Both the position numbers and the translations under genes were made by a program. DNA of 64,000 nucleotides from IDS-8 sp964491485 (GTDB lineage: Bacteria; Pseudomonadota; Gammaproteobacteria; Steroidobacterales; Woeseiaceae), in assembly GCA_964491485.1 (NCBI GenBank), contig CAZBGV010000005.1:1-64000 (forward strand). The letters are read 5' to 3'. The notes under the pieces were generated by a model, which searched no databases, was not told the origin of the DNA, and saw nothing but the letters and a program-made list of their open reading frames with translations. Of the stretch, positions 26,844 through 35,939 are shown piece after piece; positions within the stretch are counted from its first letter, which is position 1, and each line of letters begins with the position of its first letter.

Positions 26844-27203
26844 ATGAAGCTCAGTCTCGATCCGTCCGCGGTGGAACCGCGCGACGTCACTCCCGAGTCG
26901 CTGGCGCTCGCCAGGTGGTATGACGCCAACCCCGCCGTCCGGCGCCTCTGGGGTATCCAGGACCCGGAGACGCTGAGGGTCGTCGTGGCGCTCGAGCCGA
27001 CGCACGACGGTGACGACGTCTTGCCGGCGTGGGCCGCAAACTACCGGGCGTGGGCCCGCGAGCTGCGCTCGCTGACCCGAAGCGCCGTGCAACTCGAGCT
27101 GTTCAGGGAATCCGCGTTCGAAGACATCGAATTTCGCGCGGAAAGCGTCGTCATCGCCGACCTGTTCTGGAGGGATCCGGCCGTCCTTCCGGCGGCGCTG
27201 TAG
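26844..27203 (+). CDS. Hypothetical protein, 119 residues
   Basis: The protein is soluble, acidic, with no signal peptide. It begins MKLSLDPSAVEPRDVTPES and contains ALARWYDANPAVRRLWGIQD and VVVALEPTHDGDDVLPAW. I do not recognise a family; the length and the AxLEP-style strand suggest a small alpha/beta domain. The start at 26844 has an excellent AAGGAGG site eight bases upstream, which supports translation. It is 60 bases before the next gene in the same direction, so the two are probably cotranscribed. Confidence 0.6.
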   Translation: MKLSLDPSAVEPRDVTPESLALARWYDANPAVRRLWGIQDPETLRVVVALEPTHDGDDVLPAWAANYRAWARELRSLTRSAVQLELFRESAFEDIEFRAESVVIADLFWRDPAVLPAAL

Positions 27204-27263
27204 TCGTCGCTGGCCTCGCGCGGTTGCCTGCACCCGGTCTCGCACGATCGAAGCCCGACCCGC

Positions 27264-28151
27264 ATGAACAAGCCCATCAACATTCTCCTGCAGACGACGA
27301 TCGAGCCGGTCGAAAACGACTGGCACATCGGCCGCTTTTCCATGCTGCGGGACTACCTCGGCTCGCTGCGCGCGCCCGACGGCAGCCCGCTGTTCAACGT
27401 GACGGCCCGGGATCGGGACACGCCGGGCCTGCCCGATCCGGTCCTGTCCTCGCTGGATCGTTCGCCCTACGACGAGCTGTGGCTGTTCGCCGTCGACACC
27501 GGCAACGGCCTGCACGAAGCCGACAGCGCGGGCATCCTGCGATTCCGGGCCCGCGGCGGCGGGCTGATGATCACCCGCGACCACATGGACCTCGGTTGTT
27601 CCGTCTGCAGCCTGAGCGTGCTGGGCGAGGCGCACCGCTTCCACACGCACAATGCGGTCACGCCGGTGCCCGCCCCCGACGACCGTGACACGCCGGCCAT
27701 CCTCTGGCCGAACTTTCATTCCGGCGCGAACGGCGATTTCCAGCGCGTGCAGGCCGTGTTGCCGCTGCATCCCGTCATGCGCGACCCGCAATCCGCCGAC
27801 GGGACGGTGATGTATTTCCCGGCGCACCCGCATGAAGGCGCGGTGAGGGCCCCTGAGTCCGCTTTGGGCGCCCGCGTGATCGCCACGGGACGAAGCGGGG
27901 CGAGCGGGGCGCGCTTCAACATAGCGGTCGCATTCGAGCCTTCCGCTACGGAAGGCCCCGCGATCGCGGAATCCACGTTTCATCACTTCGCGGACTACAA
28001 CTGGGACTCCGCGCTCGGCAGTCCCGATTTCGTCACCGAGAAACCGGTCCGCACGCTGGCCAACACACCCGTCGCGATGGCCTCGGTTCATCGCTACGTG
28101 CGAAACCTCGCGCTGTGGCTGGCGGGAAGGCCCGAGCCGCTATCTCGGTAG
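27264..28151 (+). CDS. Hypothetical protein, possibly class I glutamine amidotransferase-like/ThuA-like fold
   Basis: The protein has 295 residues and no signal peptide. The N-terminus INILLQTTIEPVENDWHIGR is followed by alternating strands and helices; YDELWLFAVDTGNGLHEAD and FRARGGGLMITRDHMDLGC are reminiscent of ThuA/GATase-like folds, where a strand leads to a small loop holding a catalytic residue. The Cys pair in LGCSVCSL and the histidines in HRFHTHNA may be functional. I am not sure of the family. Its last 12 bases overlap the 3' end of the convergent GH3 gene. Confidence 0.6.
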   Translation: MNKPINILLQTTIEPVENDWHIGRFSMLRDYLGSLRAPDGSPLFNVTARDRDTPGLPDPVLSSLDRSPYDELWLFAVDTGNGLHEADSAGILRFRARGGGLMITRDHMDLGCSVCSLSVLGEAHRFHTHNAVTPVPAPDDRDTPAILWPNFHSGANGDFQRVQAVLPLHPVMRDPQSADGTVMYFPAHPHEGAVRAPESALGARVIATGRSGASGARFNIAVAFEPSATEGPAIAESTFHHFADYNWDSALGSPDFVTEKPVRTLANTPVAMASVHRYVRNLALWLAGRPEPLSR

Positions 28152-30845
28152 GATGAGCTCCTGGTCGATCGTAAAGCTCGCTTCGGAAACCGGCACGCCG
28201 GTGCCCGGCTGTCCCGATCCGACGAACACGCGGTAGTCGCCCGCCATCACCTTGCGCTGCCCGTCGACGCTCGCGGCACTGAGATCGCGCGGGGATAAAT
28301 CGAAGGTCAGCGCCGCCGACTCACCGGCGGCCAGGTTGATGCGGCGAAAGCCGCGCAGCGCGATGTTCGGCGTGCCCGGCACGTTCGGAAAATCGAGATA
28401 GAGCTGCGCCACCTCGGCGCCCGCCCGCCGGCCCGTGTTGCGCAATTCGGTCGTTACCCGGATACCCTGCCCGCGTTCACGGTCGGTCGTACTGACCGTG
28501 ACCGACAGGGGTCCATAGGCGAAGGTGGTGTAGCTCAGGCCATGGCCGAAGGGATACACCGTCTCGCCTTCGTAGTAGCGATAGGTGCGGCCGATCATCC
28601 GATAGTCGTCGAACGGTGGCAGATCGTCCACGCTGGCGTAAAAGGTCAGCGGCAGCCGACCCGAAGGATTGACGCGGCCGGACAGCACGTTGCCGATCGC
28701 CAGCCCGCCGGACTGGCCGGGATACCACGCTTCGAGGACGGCGTCCGCGTTGTCGTTCGCCCAGGCCAGGTTGATCGGGCTGCCGTTCATGGCCACCACG
28801 ACGAGGGGCTTGCCCATGGATCGCGCGGCCTCGAGCAACACGTGCTGATCCTGCGGGATGTCGAGCGTCGTCTTGTCACCGCCGGAGAAGCCGGGGATCT
28901 TGACCGGAGATTCCTCCGCTTCCAGGTCCGACGTCAAACCGACCACCGCGACGAGCACATCGGCATCCGCTCCCATCCGGCGCAGGGCGGCCAGCGGGTC
29001 CTTGGAAATGCGCTTCCAGGCAAGCCCGATTCCGGCGCTGCCGGTTTCGGAGAAGCCGACGATCTGGATCGGATAGCGCTTGCCCTTCTCGAGCTCGACG
29101 TTCTCGAGCGTCGGCAGGCTGCCCCACACGGCCTGCTTCAGATCGACGAAAGGCTTTCCGTCGAAAGTCATGCTGCCGCTCTGGAAGCCGGAAAGTCCGA
29201 GCCGGTACAGGCCCGTTTCCGGCGGGACGAGATACCCCGACCATTCGACGCGGTGATGATCGGACACCCCGGCGAGATCCAGGCTGCGGCCGGCCACGCC
29301 AGGTTCGCGCCGCGTTACGACCGGCTGTGCGGCGTAGCGCACGTCCTTGCGAAACTCGTCCAGCTCGCCGGGCCCGAACAGTCGCGGCGGAGCACCCTGC
29401 GCGTTGTAATAACGCGCCGTCAGCCCAGGCTCACCGTCTTCGGTCCGCAGCGCGGACTCGGGCACGGGATCGCCGTCGGTGAAGCTTTCGCCGAACGGTA
29501 TATAAGTGACCTGCGCCTCCGGCATTGCCATGCGCAATCCGTCCACTACCGAAATCGGCGGCGCGGAGAGAGGCGAGGAGTAATTGCCACGCAGCACCCG
29601 CGTCGCGTCGCCCAGCGGCCCGATGACCGCGATCTTCATTGGCCGGCTTGCAAGCGGCAGAATGCCGTCGTTCTTGAGCAGGACGAGGCTTTCCTCCGCG
29701 GCCTCGAGCGCGATGGCGGCGGATTCGGCGGTCCCCACGTCGTCAGGCGAGGCGTTCGAGGTGCCGAGCGGGCGGATGCCGGGCAAGTCGCCGTTACGCA
29801 GCCGCGCGGAGAACAGCCGGACCAGCGCCCGATCCACGTCCGCCTCGGTGATGAGGCCGCGGTCGAGGGCCTCGCGGTAGCGGTCTTCCAGGCCCGCGGT
29901 ATCCGACAAGGTCGCGGTGTTGCATTCGTTGTCGACTCCGAGTCGCAGGGCCGCCGCGACCGCCGCCGCCGGGTCCGGCGCGTAGCGATGATTGGCATAA
30001 ATGTCGCGTACCGCGTCGCAATCGGACACGACATAGCCGTCGAAGCCCCATGCGCCGCGCAGGGTGTCCTCGAGCAGGTCGTCGCTTGCGCAGGCCGGTT
30101 GGCCGTCGACCCGGTTGTAGGCGCACATCACCGAGCCCGCCTGCCCTTCCACGATCGCGGCGCGGAAGGCGGGCAGGTAGGTGTCTTCCAGGTCGTGGCG
30201 CGAAACGAATACGTTGGCGTGGTGGCGCGTCGATTCCGGTCCGCTGTGCACGGCAAAATGCTTGGGCGTGGCGATGACGTCGGGCAGGTCGGGATCGTCG
30301 CCCTGCATGCCCTGCACGTAGGCGACTCCCATGCGCGCGGTCAGGTAGGGATCCTCGCCATACGTTTCCTGTCCGCGGCCCCAGCGCGGGTCCCGGAAGA
30401 TGTTGAGGTTGGGCGACCAGGTATCGAGCCCCGTCCCGATCCTGCCAAGCCTGCCGGTCTGCCGTGCCAAAGCGTGCAACCCGCGGACTTCGGTGCTGAT
30501 CGTGCCGGCAACCTGCTTTACCAGCGAGACGTCGAACGTCGCCGCCAGGCCGATCGGCTCGGGAAAGTTCGTCGTCGGCAGGTCGCCGAGCGCGCCGTGC
30601 AACGATTCCGTCCACCAGTTGTACGCCGGGATGCCGAGCCGGGGAATCGCCGGAGCGGTGTTCAGCAACTGGGGCAGTTTCTCTTCCAGGCTGAGCTGCG
30701 ACACGATTTCGCCGGCGCGCGCGTCTGCCCGCGCTCGCAGACTGCCGGCGGCGTCCGCCTCCTGATCTGCCGCGGCGGGACTGCTGGCCAGGAGCGGGGA
30801 CGCGAGTGCCAGCGCGGCAAGCCAGTGCAATGAGCGTAGCGGCAT
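28140..30845 (-). CDS. Glycoside hydrolase family 3 with PA14 insertion (beta-glucosidase/beta-xylosidase)
   Basis: The protein has about 901 residues. A signal peptide (LAALALASPLLASSPAAA) sends it to the periplasm. The GH3 N-terminal barrel has WWTESLHGALGD, RDPRWGRGQETYGEDP, ATPKHFAVHSGPE and nucleophile Asp in YVVSDCDAV. A PA14-like domain is inserted into the second domain (SGYLVPPETGLYRLGLSG), and a fibronectin-III-like domain ends the protein (VTTELRNTGRRAGAEVAQLY). The WTESLHG and SDC signatures suggest the beta-xylosidase/arabinosidase branch. The start at 30845 is placed directly before the signal peptide; an upstream ATG at 30899 overlaps the halogenase gene. Confidence 0.9.
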   Translation of the reverse strand: MPLRSLHWLAALALASPLLASSPAAADQEADAAGSLRARADARAGEIVSQLSLEEKLPQLLNTAPAIPRLGIPAYNWWTESLHGALGDLPTTNFPEPIGLAATFDVSLVKQVAGTISTEVRGLHALARQTGRLGRIGTGLDTWSPNLNIFRDPRWGRGQETYGEDPYLTARMGVAYVQGMQGDDPDLPDVIATPKHFAVHSGPESTRHHANVFVSRHDLEDTYLPAFRAAIVEGQAGSVMCAYNRVDGQPACASDDLLEDTLRGAWGFDGYVVSDCDAVRDIYANHRYAPDPAAAVAAALRLGVDNECNTATLSDTAGLEDRYREALDRGLITEADVDRALVRLFSARLRNGDLPGIRPLGTSNASPDDVGTAESAAIALEAAEESLVLLKNDGILPLASRPMKIAVIGPLGDATRVLRGNYSSPLSAPPISVVDGLRMAMPEAQVTYIPFGESFTDGDPVPESALRTEDGEPGLTARYYNAQGAPPRLFGPGELDEFRKDVRYAAQPVVTRREPGVAGRSLDLAGVSDHHRVEWSGYLVPPETGLYRLGLSGFQSGSMTFDGKPFVDLKQAVWGSLPTLENVELEKGKRYPIQIVGFSETGSAGIGLAWKRISKDPLAALRRMGADADVLVAVVGLTSDLEAEESPVKIPGFSGGDKTTLDIPQDQHVLLEAARSMGKPLVVVAMNGSPINLAWANDNADAVLEAWYPGQSGGLAIGNVLSGRVNPSGRLPLTFYASVDDLPPFDDYRMIGRTYRYYEGETVYPFGHGLSYTTFAYGPLSVTVSTTDRERGQGIRVTTELRNTGRRAGAEVAQLYLDFPNVPGTPNIALRGFRRINLAAGESAALTFDLSPRDLSAASVDGQRKVMAGDYRVFVGSGQPGTGVPVSEASFTIDQELILPR

Positions 30846-30879
30846 CGGGTACGCGCTCACACGCCGCCAGCGAAGCCGG

Positions 30880-32421
30880 TCAGACCGGCTGCAGTCCATG
30901 TTCCCGGATCTTGTCGATCAGGTCCCGGTGACGCGGAAGCCCGGTGCGCAGCTTCTCCGTCTGCGCACGATTCTCGCGCAGCGCGCGCTCTGCCTGGCCG
31001 GCGTCCCTGGCAAGAGCCGAGTGCTCCACCTCGGTGCGGTAGCCCATCCCGTACAGGACGTACTGGTAGCTCGCGGGCGGAAACACCTCCTCCACGCGAT
31101 CGAATTCGTCGTGAAACCACGGCGGCTGGTATTTCCAGAGAAGCAACAGTTCCTGCAGCCGCTCCGGGATCGTTTCGGGCAGGAGGTTGTCACGCCAGAA
31201 GGCGGTGTCGGTCCGCTTTGTCAGGACGTAATGCAGCTTCAGGAAATCGATGATGCGACCCCATCGATATTCGGTGGTGGCGTTGAAACGCTTGGCGACG
31301 ACGTCCATCACCTCGCGGCAGGAGGGCAGCTGCTCGGCGATGATCTTGGCCGACAGCTCGATCAGGACGATGGCCGACGATTCGAGCGGCTCGAGGAACC
31401 CCGACGCCAGGCCGACGGCGACGCAATTGCGTTTCCAGCACGGATCCCTGTGCCCCGCCCGGATTGGAATCTTGCGCAGCGGAAGGTCCGCCCCGATCGG
31501 CCCGAGATAGGCGCGCAGCTCGCGTTCCGCTTCGTCGTCGGAGATGTGGCGGCTGGAGTAAACGTGCCCCACCCCGCGCCGCGTCGGCAAGCCGACGTCC
31601 CAGATCCAGCCCGCCGACTGGGCGGTAGAGATCGTGTGCGTGGCGATCGGGCTCTGTTCGTTCTCGTAAGGCACCTGCACCGCCAACGCGGTATCGCAAA
31701 ACAGGATGTCGCCGCACTCCTTGAAAGGCACGCCGAGCGCTTGTCCCAGCAGGAGCGATTTGAACCCGGTGCAATCCACGAAGAGATCGCCTTCGATCCT
31801 GCCTGCCTGCCGGGTGACGATGCTGTCGATGTCGCCGTTTTCGGCCAGCTCGACCTGCTCGACGTCGGCGAGCACGTGGCGAACGCCGAGCTTCTGCGTG
31901 CAATGACGTTGCATGAAAACGGCGAATTTCCCCGCGTCGAGGTGGTACGCGTAGTTCGCTACCGCATCGTATTCCGGGGTGGTGATCGTCTTGGGAGCAA
32001 GCCCGGCGTCGCAGATCCGTCCTTGCGGGCACACGGCATCGGCGAAGCTGACGTCGTCCTGCAGGGCGAGCCAGTGCGGGACCAGGTTCAGCCGGTGAAA
32101 TCCCTGCGGCAGCATCAGCGGGTGGTAGTACCCGTCGTCCGGGGCGCCGGTCGTCCAGCGCGCGAAGTACGCACCCTGCTTGAATGCGCTGTGGCATTCG
32201 CGGAAGAAATCGGTTTCCGAGACGCCCATCTTCGCCAAAGTGCTGCGCAAGGTGGGCCAGGTGCCTTCCCCGACGCCGATGATCGGGGTGTTCGGAGATT
32301 CGACCAGTGTGACCGAAAACCCGTCCGCCATCCGGCTGAGATGCCTCGCCGCGATGACGCCGGCGGTCAGCCATCCGGCGGTGCCGCCGCCCACGATCAC
32401 GATGTTCTTCACTCTGTGCAC
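30880..32421 (-). CDS. Flavin-dependent tryptophan-halogenase family protein, PUL-associated
   Basis: The protein has 513 residues. FAD motif GGGTAGW at 11-17; GVGEGTWPTLRSTLAKMG; Lys 81 in SAFKQGAYFARW matches the catalytic lysine position of PrnA/RebH. The usual WxWxIP signature reads GWIWDVGLPTRRGVGHVY, so the IP is VG, a variant I associate with the TonB-receptor-linked subfamily. The true halide acceptor of this group is not established. It probably starts at GTG 32421 (or GTG 32412). It follows the TonB receptor across a hairpin and precedes GH3, all leftward. Confidence 0.9.
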   Translation of the reverse strand: MHRVKNIVIVGGGTAGWLTAGVIAARHLSRMADGFSVTLVESPNTPIIGVGEGTWPTLRSTLAKMGVSETDFFRECHSAFKQGAYFARWTTGAPDDGYYHPLMLPQGFHRLNLVPHWLALQDDVSFADAVCPQGRICDAGLAPKTITTPEYDAVANYAYHLDAGKFAVFMQRHCTQKLGVRHVLADVEQVELAENGDIDSIVTRQAGRIEGDLFVDCTGFKSLLLGQALGVPFKECGDILFCDTALAVQVPYENEQSPIATHTISTAQSAGWIWDVGLPTRRGVGHVYSSRHISDDEAERELRAYLGPIGADLPLRKIPIRAGHRDPCWKRNCVAVGLASGFLEPLESSAIVLIELSAKIIAEQLPSCREVMDVVAKRFNATTEYRWGRIIDFLKLHYVLTKRTDTAFWRDNLLPETIPERLQELLLLWKYQPPWFHDEFDRVEEVFPPASYQYVLYGMGYRTEVEHSALARDAGQAERALRENRAQTEKLRTGLPRHRDLIDKIREHGLQPV

Positions 32422-32437
32422 GGGCGTACGTTAAGGG

Positions 32438-32462
32438 CCGGGGTTGTCAAAGACAACCCCGG
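32438..32462 (-). terminator. Intercistronic hairpin between TonB receptor and halogenase genes
   Basis: A perfect 11-bp stem (CCGGGGTTGTC and GACAACCCCGG) with a 3-base AAA loop sits 12 bases after the receptor stop and 16 bases before the halogenase start. There is no T tract on the minus strand after it, so it is more likely a partial terminator or RNA-stabilising element that keeps receptor message higher than that of downstream genes. Confidence 0.6.
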
Positions 32463-32474
32463 TCGGCAAGAGCG

Positions 32475-35414
32475 TCAGAACCGATAGCGGGCGCCTGCGG
32501 TGTACCGACGACCGTAGCCCCAGACGTCCAGCAGCATGTTGTCGAAGCGCCCATGCGTGCTCTGCGTTTCGTTCGTGACGTTCAGGACTTCCGCGAAGAG
32601 CGTGAGACTCTCGAGCACGTCGTAGCTCGCTGTCAGGTCGATCTGCGTGCTGGCATTGACGAACGTCGGTTCGGCACCGAATGCACCGGTGTTCTGGACC
32701 TGCCCGAACTGGAGCAGGTATTCATCGCGCCAGTTGAGCGCGGCGCGGAATTCCAGCCCCTCCTTGTCGTAGAAGCCGACGAGGTTCGCCGAGTCTGCCA
32801 GGCCGGTGACGGCAAAGCCGCTCTGCGTGATGTCGTTGGGATCGTACGGCTTGTCCGTGTCGACGAACGTCGCGTTGGCGACGAAGCCAAAGCCGGTATC
32901 CCCGAAGGTGTGTTGCAACGCCACTTCGAGGCCGCGCACCTGCGCGTCCGGCCCGTTGACTTGCTGCGAGACGCTGAACTGCGCCGGTTGTCCGGTCGAC
33001 GGATCGACGACGTCGTTTATCGTCTGGCGCTGCGTGCCGCCGACAATGAAGTTGGAAACGTTCTTCAGGAAGGCGTCGGCGGCGAAATAGGAGTTGTCGG
33101 CATAGTACCACTCGACCGCGAGATCGAAGTTTTCCGAAAGGTAAGGACGCAGGTTCGGATTGCCGCCGCTGGCCGTCAAGGCTCCGATGCGCTGCCCGCT
33201 GCCGACGTTGAGCACCGGCGTCAACTGGTTCAGTGTCGGTCGGGTCAGCGTTCGTGAAGCCCCGAAGCGAAGGAGAACGTCCGGAACGACCTCCAGCTTG
33301 ATGTCGACGGCGGGAAGGAAATAGCTGTAGTCGCTCTTCTCCGTCACCTGGTCCGAGGGTCCGAATTCGACGGTCAGCAAGGTCGGGTCGGTCGTGCTGG
33401 GGACGATCGACGTCGGCAGCCGCCCGATGCCGGTCGAGCGCAGGTCGGTCGATTCCTGCCGTATGCCCGTGCTGAACGTCAATGGCATCTCGCCCAGCTC
33501 GGTCTCGAAGACGGCCGACAGGAACAGCCCCAGGGTCTTCTCGTTGATGTTGCGGAAGCTGCCGGGGTCATCCAGGACGTCGAACGTACCGGTGAACGCC
33601 GCGCCGCAACACCCGTAGTTGAATCCGGGGATATTCGTGGCCTGGGGATTACCGAGGCTGGTGAGGTAATCCTGGTAGTCGATCGCGCTGAAGTCGATCA
33701 GCACCGGAGGCAGATCGCCGGAGAACCCGGGGATGAAACCGCCCGTGCCGACGAAGCCCGCATAGAGGCTCTCGGGGATCGGCACGCCGCCGGTCGTTCC
33801 TGAAGCCGGACCGTAACCCGAATAAGCCTGCCAGAAATTGTTGGCGAAGGTGTTCGCGCTGCGGAAGCGGAAAGTATCGTCGAGGTACGACACGCCGAAC
33901 GTCAGCGTGAGATCGTCCTGCGTCCACTGGCCGCTGAGGCGCGTCTGCAGAATCTCGTCGGTATTCTTGTTGGCGATGTTCACCGTAACGTGCGAGCCGA
34001 TCACCGACGGGTCGGCCCAGCGGCCGGGATCGCCCTCGGCGCCGAAGCTGTGCAACACCGGAATGGTGTCGTCACTGTTGCCGTCGATGGAGATACCCAG
34101 GGTCGGACCGATGGCAAAGCCGTAGCCGATATCCGCCCCTCGCGAGTTGACGCGACCGTCGGGATTGAGCCAGCTCTTCGAATAGGCCACGTCGCCTTCG
34201 ACTGCAAAATTGTCCGTCGCCTGCCAGGCCACGTTCAGCCCGGTCGTGTTCGTGCGGCGGACGTTGCTGTCACGCGCAGCCGTGAAGTCCGTCTGCGAAC
34301 CGGCCTGGGTGAAGTCCAGCGGCACGCCCTTGTCGTCGAGCACCACGTCGCGCAGCGAGCCCTGGTTGAACCAGATACCGAACCCGAACGTATCGGCATC
34401 GACCGTCTGCTCGGAATAGTTGTCGTCGAGCGTCACGAGCACGTCGTCGGAAGGCTTCCACTGGAAGGCGATGCGCGCATCGATTCGCTCGTCTTCCGTA
34501 TAGGATTGCTGCGCACCGTACTGCTGCTCGAAGAAGCCCGTAATGGTGCGCCGCTGGTCCGCCGGAGCGGTCGCGTCGTCGGTCGGATTGCAGGTTGCGG
34601 CAGTGCTGCCGGCAAGCTGGCAGGGCGCGTAATTGCCGCCCGGGAAGCCGTGGACATAGACGTTGTTGGTCTGCGTGTCGTGACGCGTGTAGATGACGTC
34701 GGCCAGGACCCCCATCGTGTCGTCGGCAAAGGTATTGCTGATCAGCACGCCGCCCGTGGGGACGAGCTCGCCCGATTCGTCCTGCTGCGAGCCCGACGCC
34801 GTCGCCGCGATATGGAAACCGGGCCGGTCGAGCGGTACGGGATAGGCAATATTGATCGTGGCGCCGATCGAGTTGGACGAGACCGCCACGTCGGGCGTCT
34901 TGTAAACCGTCAGCGCGCGGATGAAATCGGACCCGACGGTGCTGAAATCGATGGCGCGATTGCCGGTGGCCGTCGACAACCGGCGCCCGTCCACCAGGGT
35001 TTCGTTGAAGTCACCGCCGAAACCGCGGATCGTAATGCCGTTGGGCTCGCCGCGCGGCCCGTCACGTTGAATTGATACGCCCGGAACGCGCTGCAGGGAT
35101 GCCGCCACGTTGGAGTCCGGGAACTTGCCGATTTCCTCCGAGGAGATCTCTTCGACGACGCCCGCTGCATTGCGCTTCGCCTCCAGGTTGCGCTGCAGCG
35201 AACCGCGGTAGCCCCTGACGACGATCTCTTCGAGAGCGCCGCCCGGACCCAGTGCGGCATTGGCGGTTTGATCGCCGTCCGATCCGGCGGGGCTGCTCTG
35301 CGCGAACGCCGGTGAAGACAGTGCCAATGCCACGGCGCTTGCAACGCTCGCGCGCGCGATGCGCCTTCCGGTAACGCTCGGACGCGATACACGCTTGACC
35401 CTGGACTTCTTCAT
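32475..35414 (-). CDS. TonB-dependent receptor, carbohydrate-type
   Basis: The protein has 979 residues. Signal peptide (ASAVALALSSPAFA), TonB box area LEEIVVRGYRGSLQRNLEAK, and the plug of the Caulobacter/Xanthomonas carbohydrate receptor group: EEIGKFPDSNVAASLQRVPG, GFGGDFNETLVDGRRLSTAT, and YKTPDVAVSSNSIGATINI. The barrel ends YTAGARYRF. GGAGGGGGAGAT precedes the ATG. Receptors of this branch import plant-polymer oligosaccharides. It is first in the leftward receptor/halogenase/GH3 run, and a LacI-type palindrome lies about 150 bases upstream. Confidence 0.92.
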   Translation of the reverse strand: MKKSRVKRVSRPSVTGRRIARASVASAVALALSSPAFAQSSPAGSDGDQTANAALGPGGALEEIVVRGYRGSLQRNLEAKRNAAGVVEEISSEEIGKFPDSNVAASLQRVPGVSIQRDGPRGEPNGITIRGFGGDFNETLVDGRRLSTATGNRAIDFSTVGSDFIRALTVYKTPDVAVSSNSIGATINIAYPVPLDRPGFHIAATASGSQQDESGELVPTGGVLISNTFADDTMGVLADVIYTRHDTQTNNVYVHGFPGGNYAPCQLAGSTAATCNPTDDATAPADQRRTITGFFEQQYGAQQSYTEDERIDARIAFQWKPSDDVLVTLDDNYSEQTVDADTFGFGIWFNQGSLRDVVLDDKGVPLDFTQAGSQTDFTAARDSNVRRTNTTGLNVAWQATDNFAVEGDVAYSKSWLNPDGRVNSRGADIGYGFAIGPTLGISIDGNSDDTIPVLHSFGAEGDPGRWADPSVIGSHVTVNIANKNTDEILQTRLSGQWTQDDLTLTFGVSYLDDTFRFRSANTFANNFWQAYSGYGPASGTTGGVPIPESLYAGFVGTGGFIPGFSGDLPPVLIDFSAIDYQDYLTSLGNPQATNIPGFNYGCCGAAFTGTFDVLDDPGSFRNINEKTLGLFLSAVFETELGEMPLTFSTGIRQESTDLRSTGIGRLPTSIVPSTTDPTLLTVEFGPSDQVTEKSDYSYFLPAVDIKLEVVPDVLLRFGASRTLTRPTLNQLTPVLNVGSGQRIGALTASGGNPNLRPYLSENFDLAVEWYYADNSYFAADAFLKNVSNFIVGGTQRQTINDVVDPSTGQPAQFSVSQQVNGPDAQVRGLEVALQHTFGDTGFGFVANATFVDTDKPYDPNDITQSGFAVTGLADSANLVGFYDKEGLEFRAALNWRDEYLLQFGQVQNTGAFGAEPTFVNASTQIDLTASYDVLESLTLFAEVLNVTNETQSTHGRFDNMLLDVWGYGRRYTAGARYRF

Positions 35415-35939
35415 ATCTCCCCCTCCGATCCCAGCAATGTTGATTCGTATAACCGCAGCGGTCCGGCTGTCCTTGCCTCGGGCCGTGCAAAAAATGCTCG
35501 CCGGCCCGGATCGTGTCCGGGCGCCCCTTCCCGGGGCTCTGTCCGGATCAGACTACCGCTGGATGATAGCGCTATCAACCTTTTTTTTGTAGGAGTTAAT
35601 CCTGAAGGGTTTCCGGAGCGCTCCGCGGCACGGGAACCCCGGCCGGGCCCAATCCGCTCCGCCGCCTTTTCGGACCCGGCTTCCCGGGGTGAGGCGTCTG
35701 CGGAAACAGGCGTAGCATCAACGGCTTGGGGTAAAGGCACCGTCGCGGCCAGGCGCGCCCGCGGCACTCCGGCGAAGTGCAGCACCGTTCCCGAAGGCCC
35801 GGGAATGCGGCAGACTCCGGCGGGCTTGCCGATGGATCGACCGATCCCTCGTTCGATAGCGGGTCATCCCTCGTCGGCCCGTCGGGCGGTGACGGGGGAC
35901 GGACAAACGCATAGTGATGCGGGACGGGCGGAGAACGCG
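35415..35939. other. Divergent regulatory region between receptor and sapC genes
   Basis: No gene is supported in these 525 bases. They contain the LacI-type palindrome at 35564-35577, then an 8-base T run (35582-35589) and TAGGAG. The right part (about 35600-35930) has only low-quality frames; an N-terminal extension of the sapC frame through it is Pro/Arg-rich and unlikely to be translated. Confidence 0.5.
35564..35577. promoter_or_regulatory. LacI-family-type operator
   Basis: The sequence TGATAGCGCTATCA is a perfect 14-base palindrome with the central AGCGCT typical of LacI-family sugar regulators in Xanthomonas- and Caulobacter-type PULs. It sits in the divergent region of the receptor and sapC genes. 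No lacI gene is in the window, so the regulator would be encoded elsewhere. Confidence 0.7.

Noticed and set aside
28542..30833. 763-residue plus-strand frame opposite the GH3 gene
   Set aside because: Antisense shadow; the GH3 reading has catalytic motifs and a signal peptide, this one has none.
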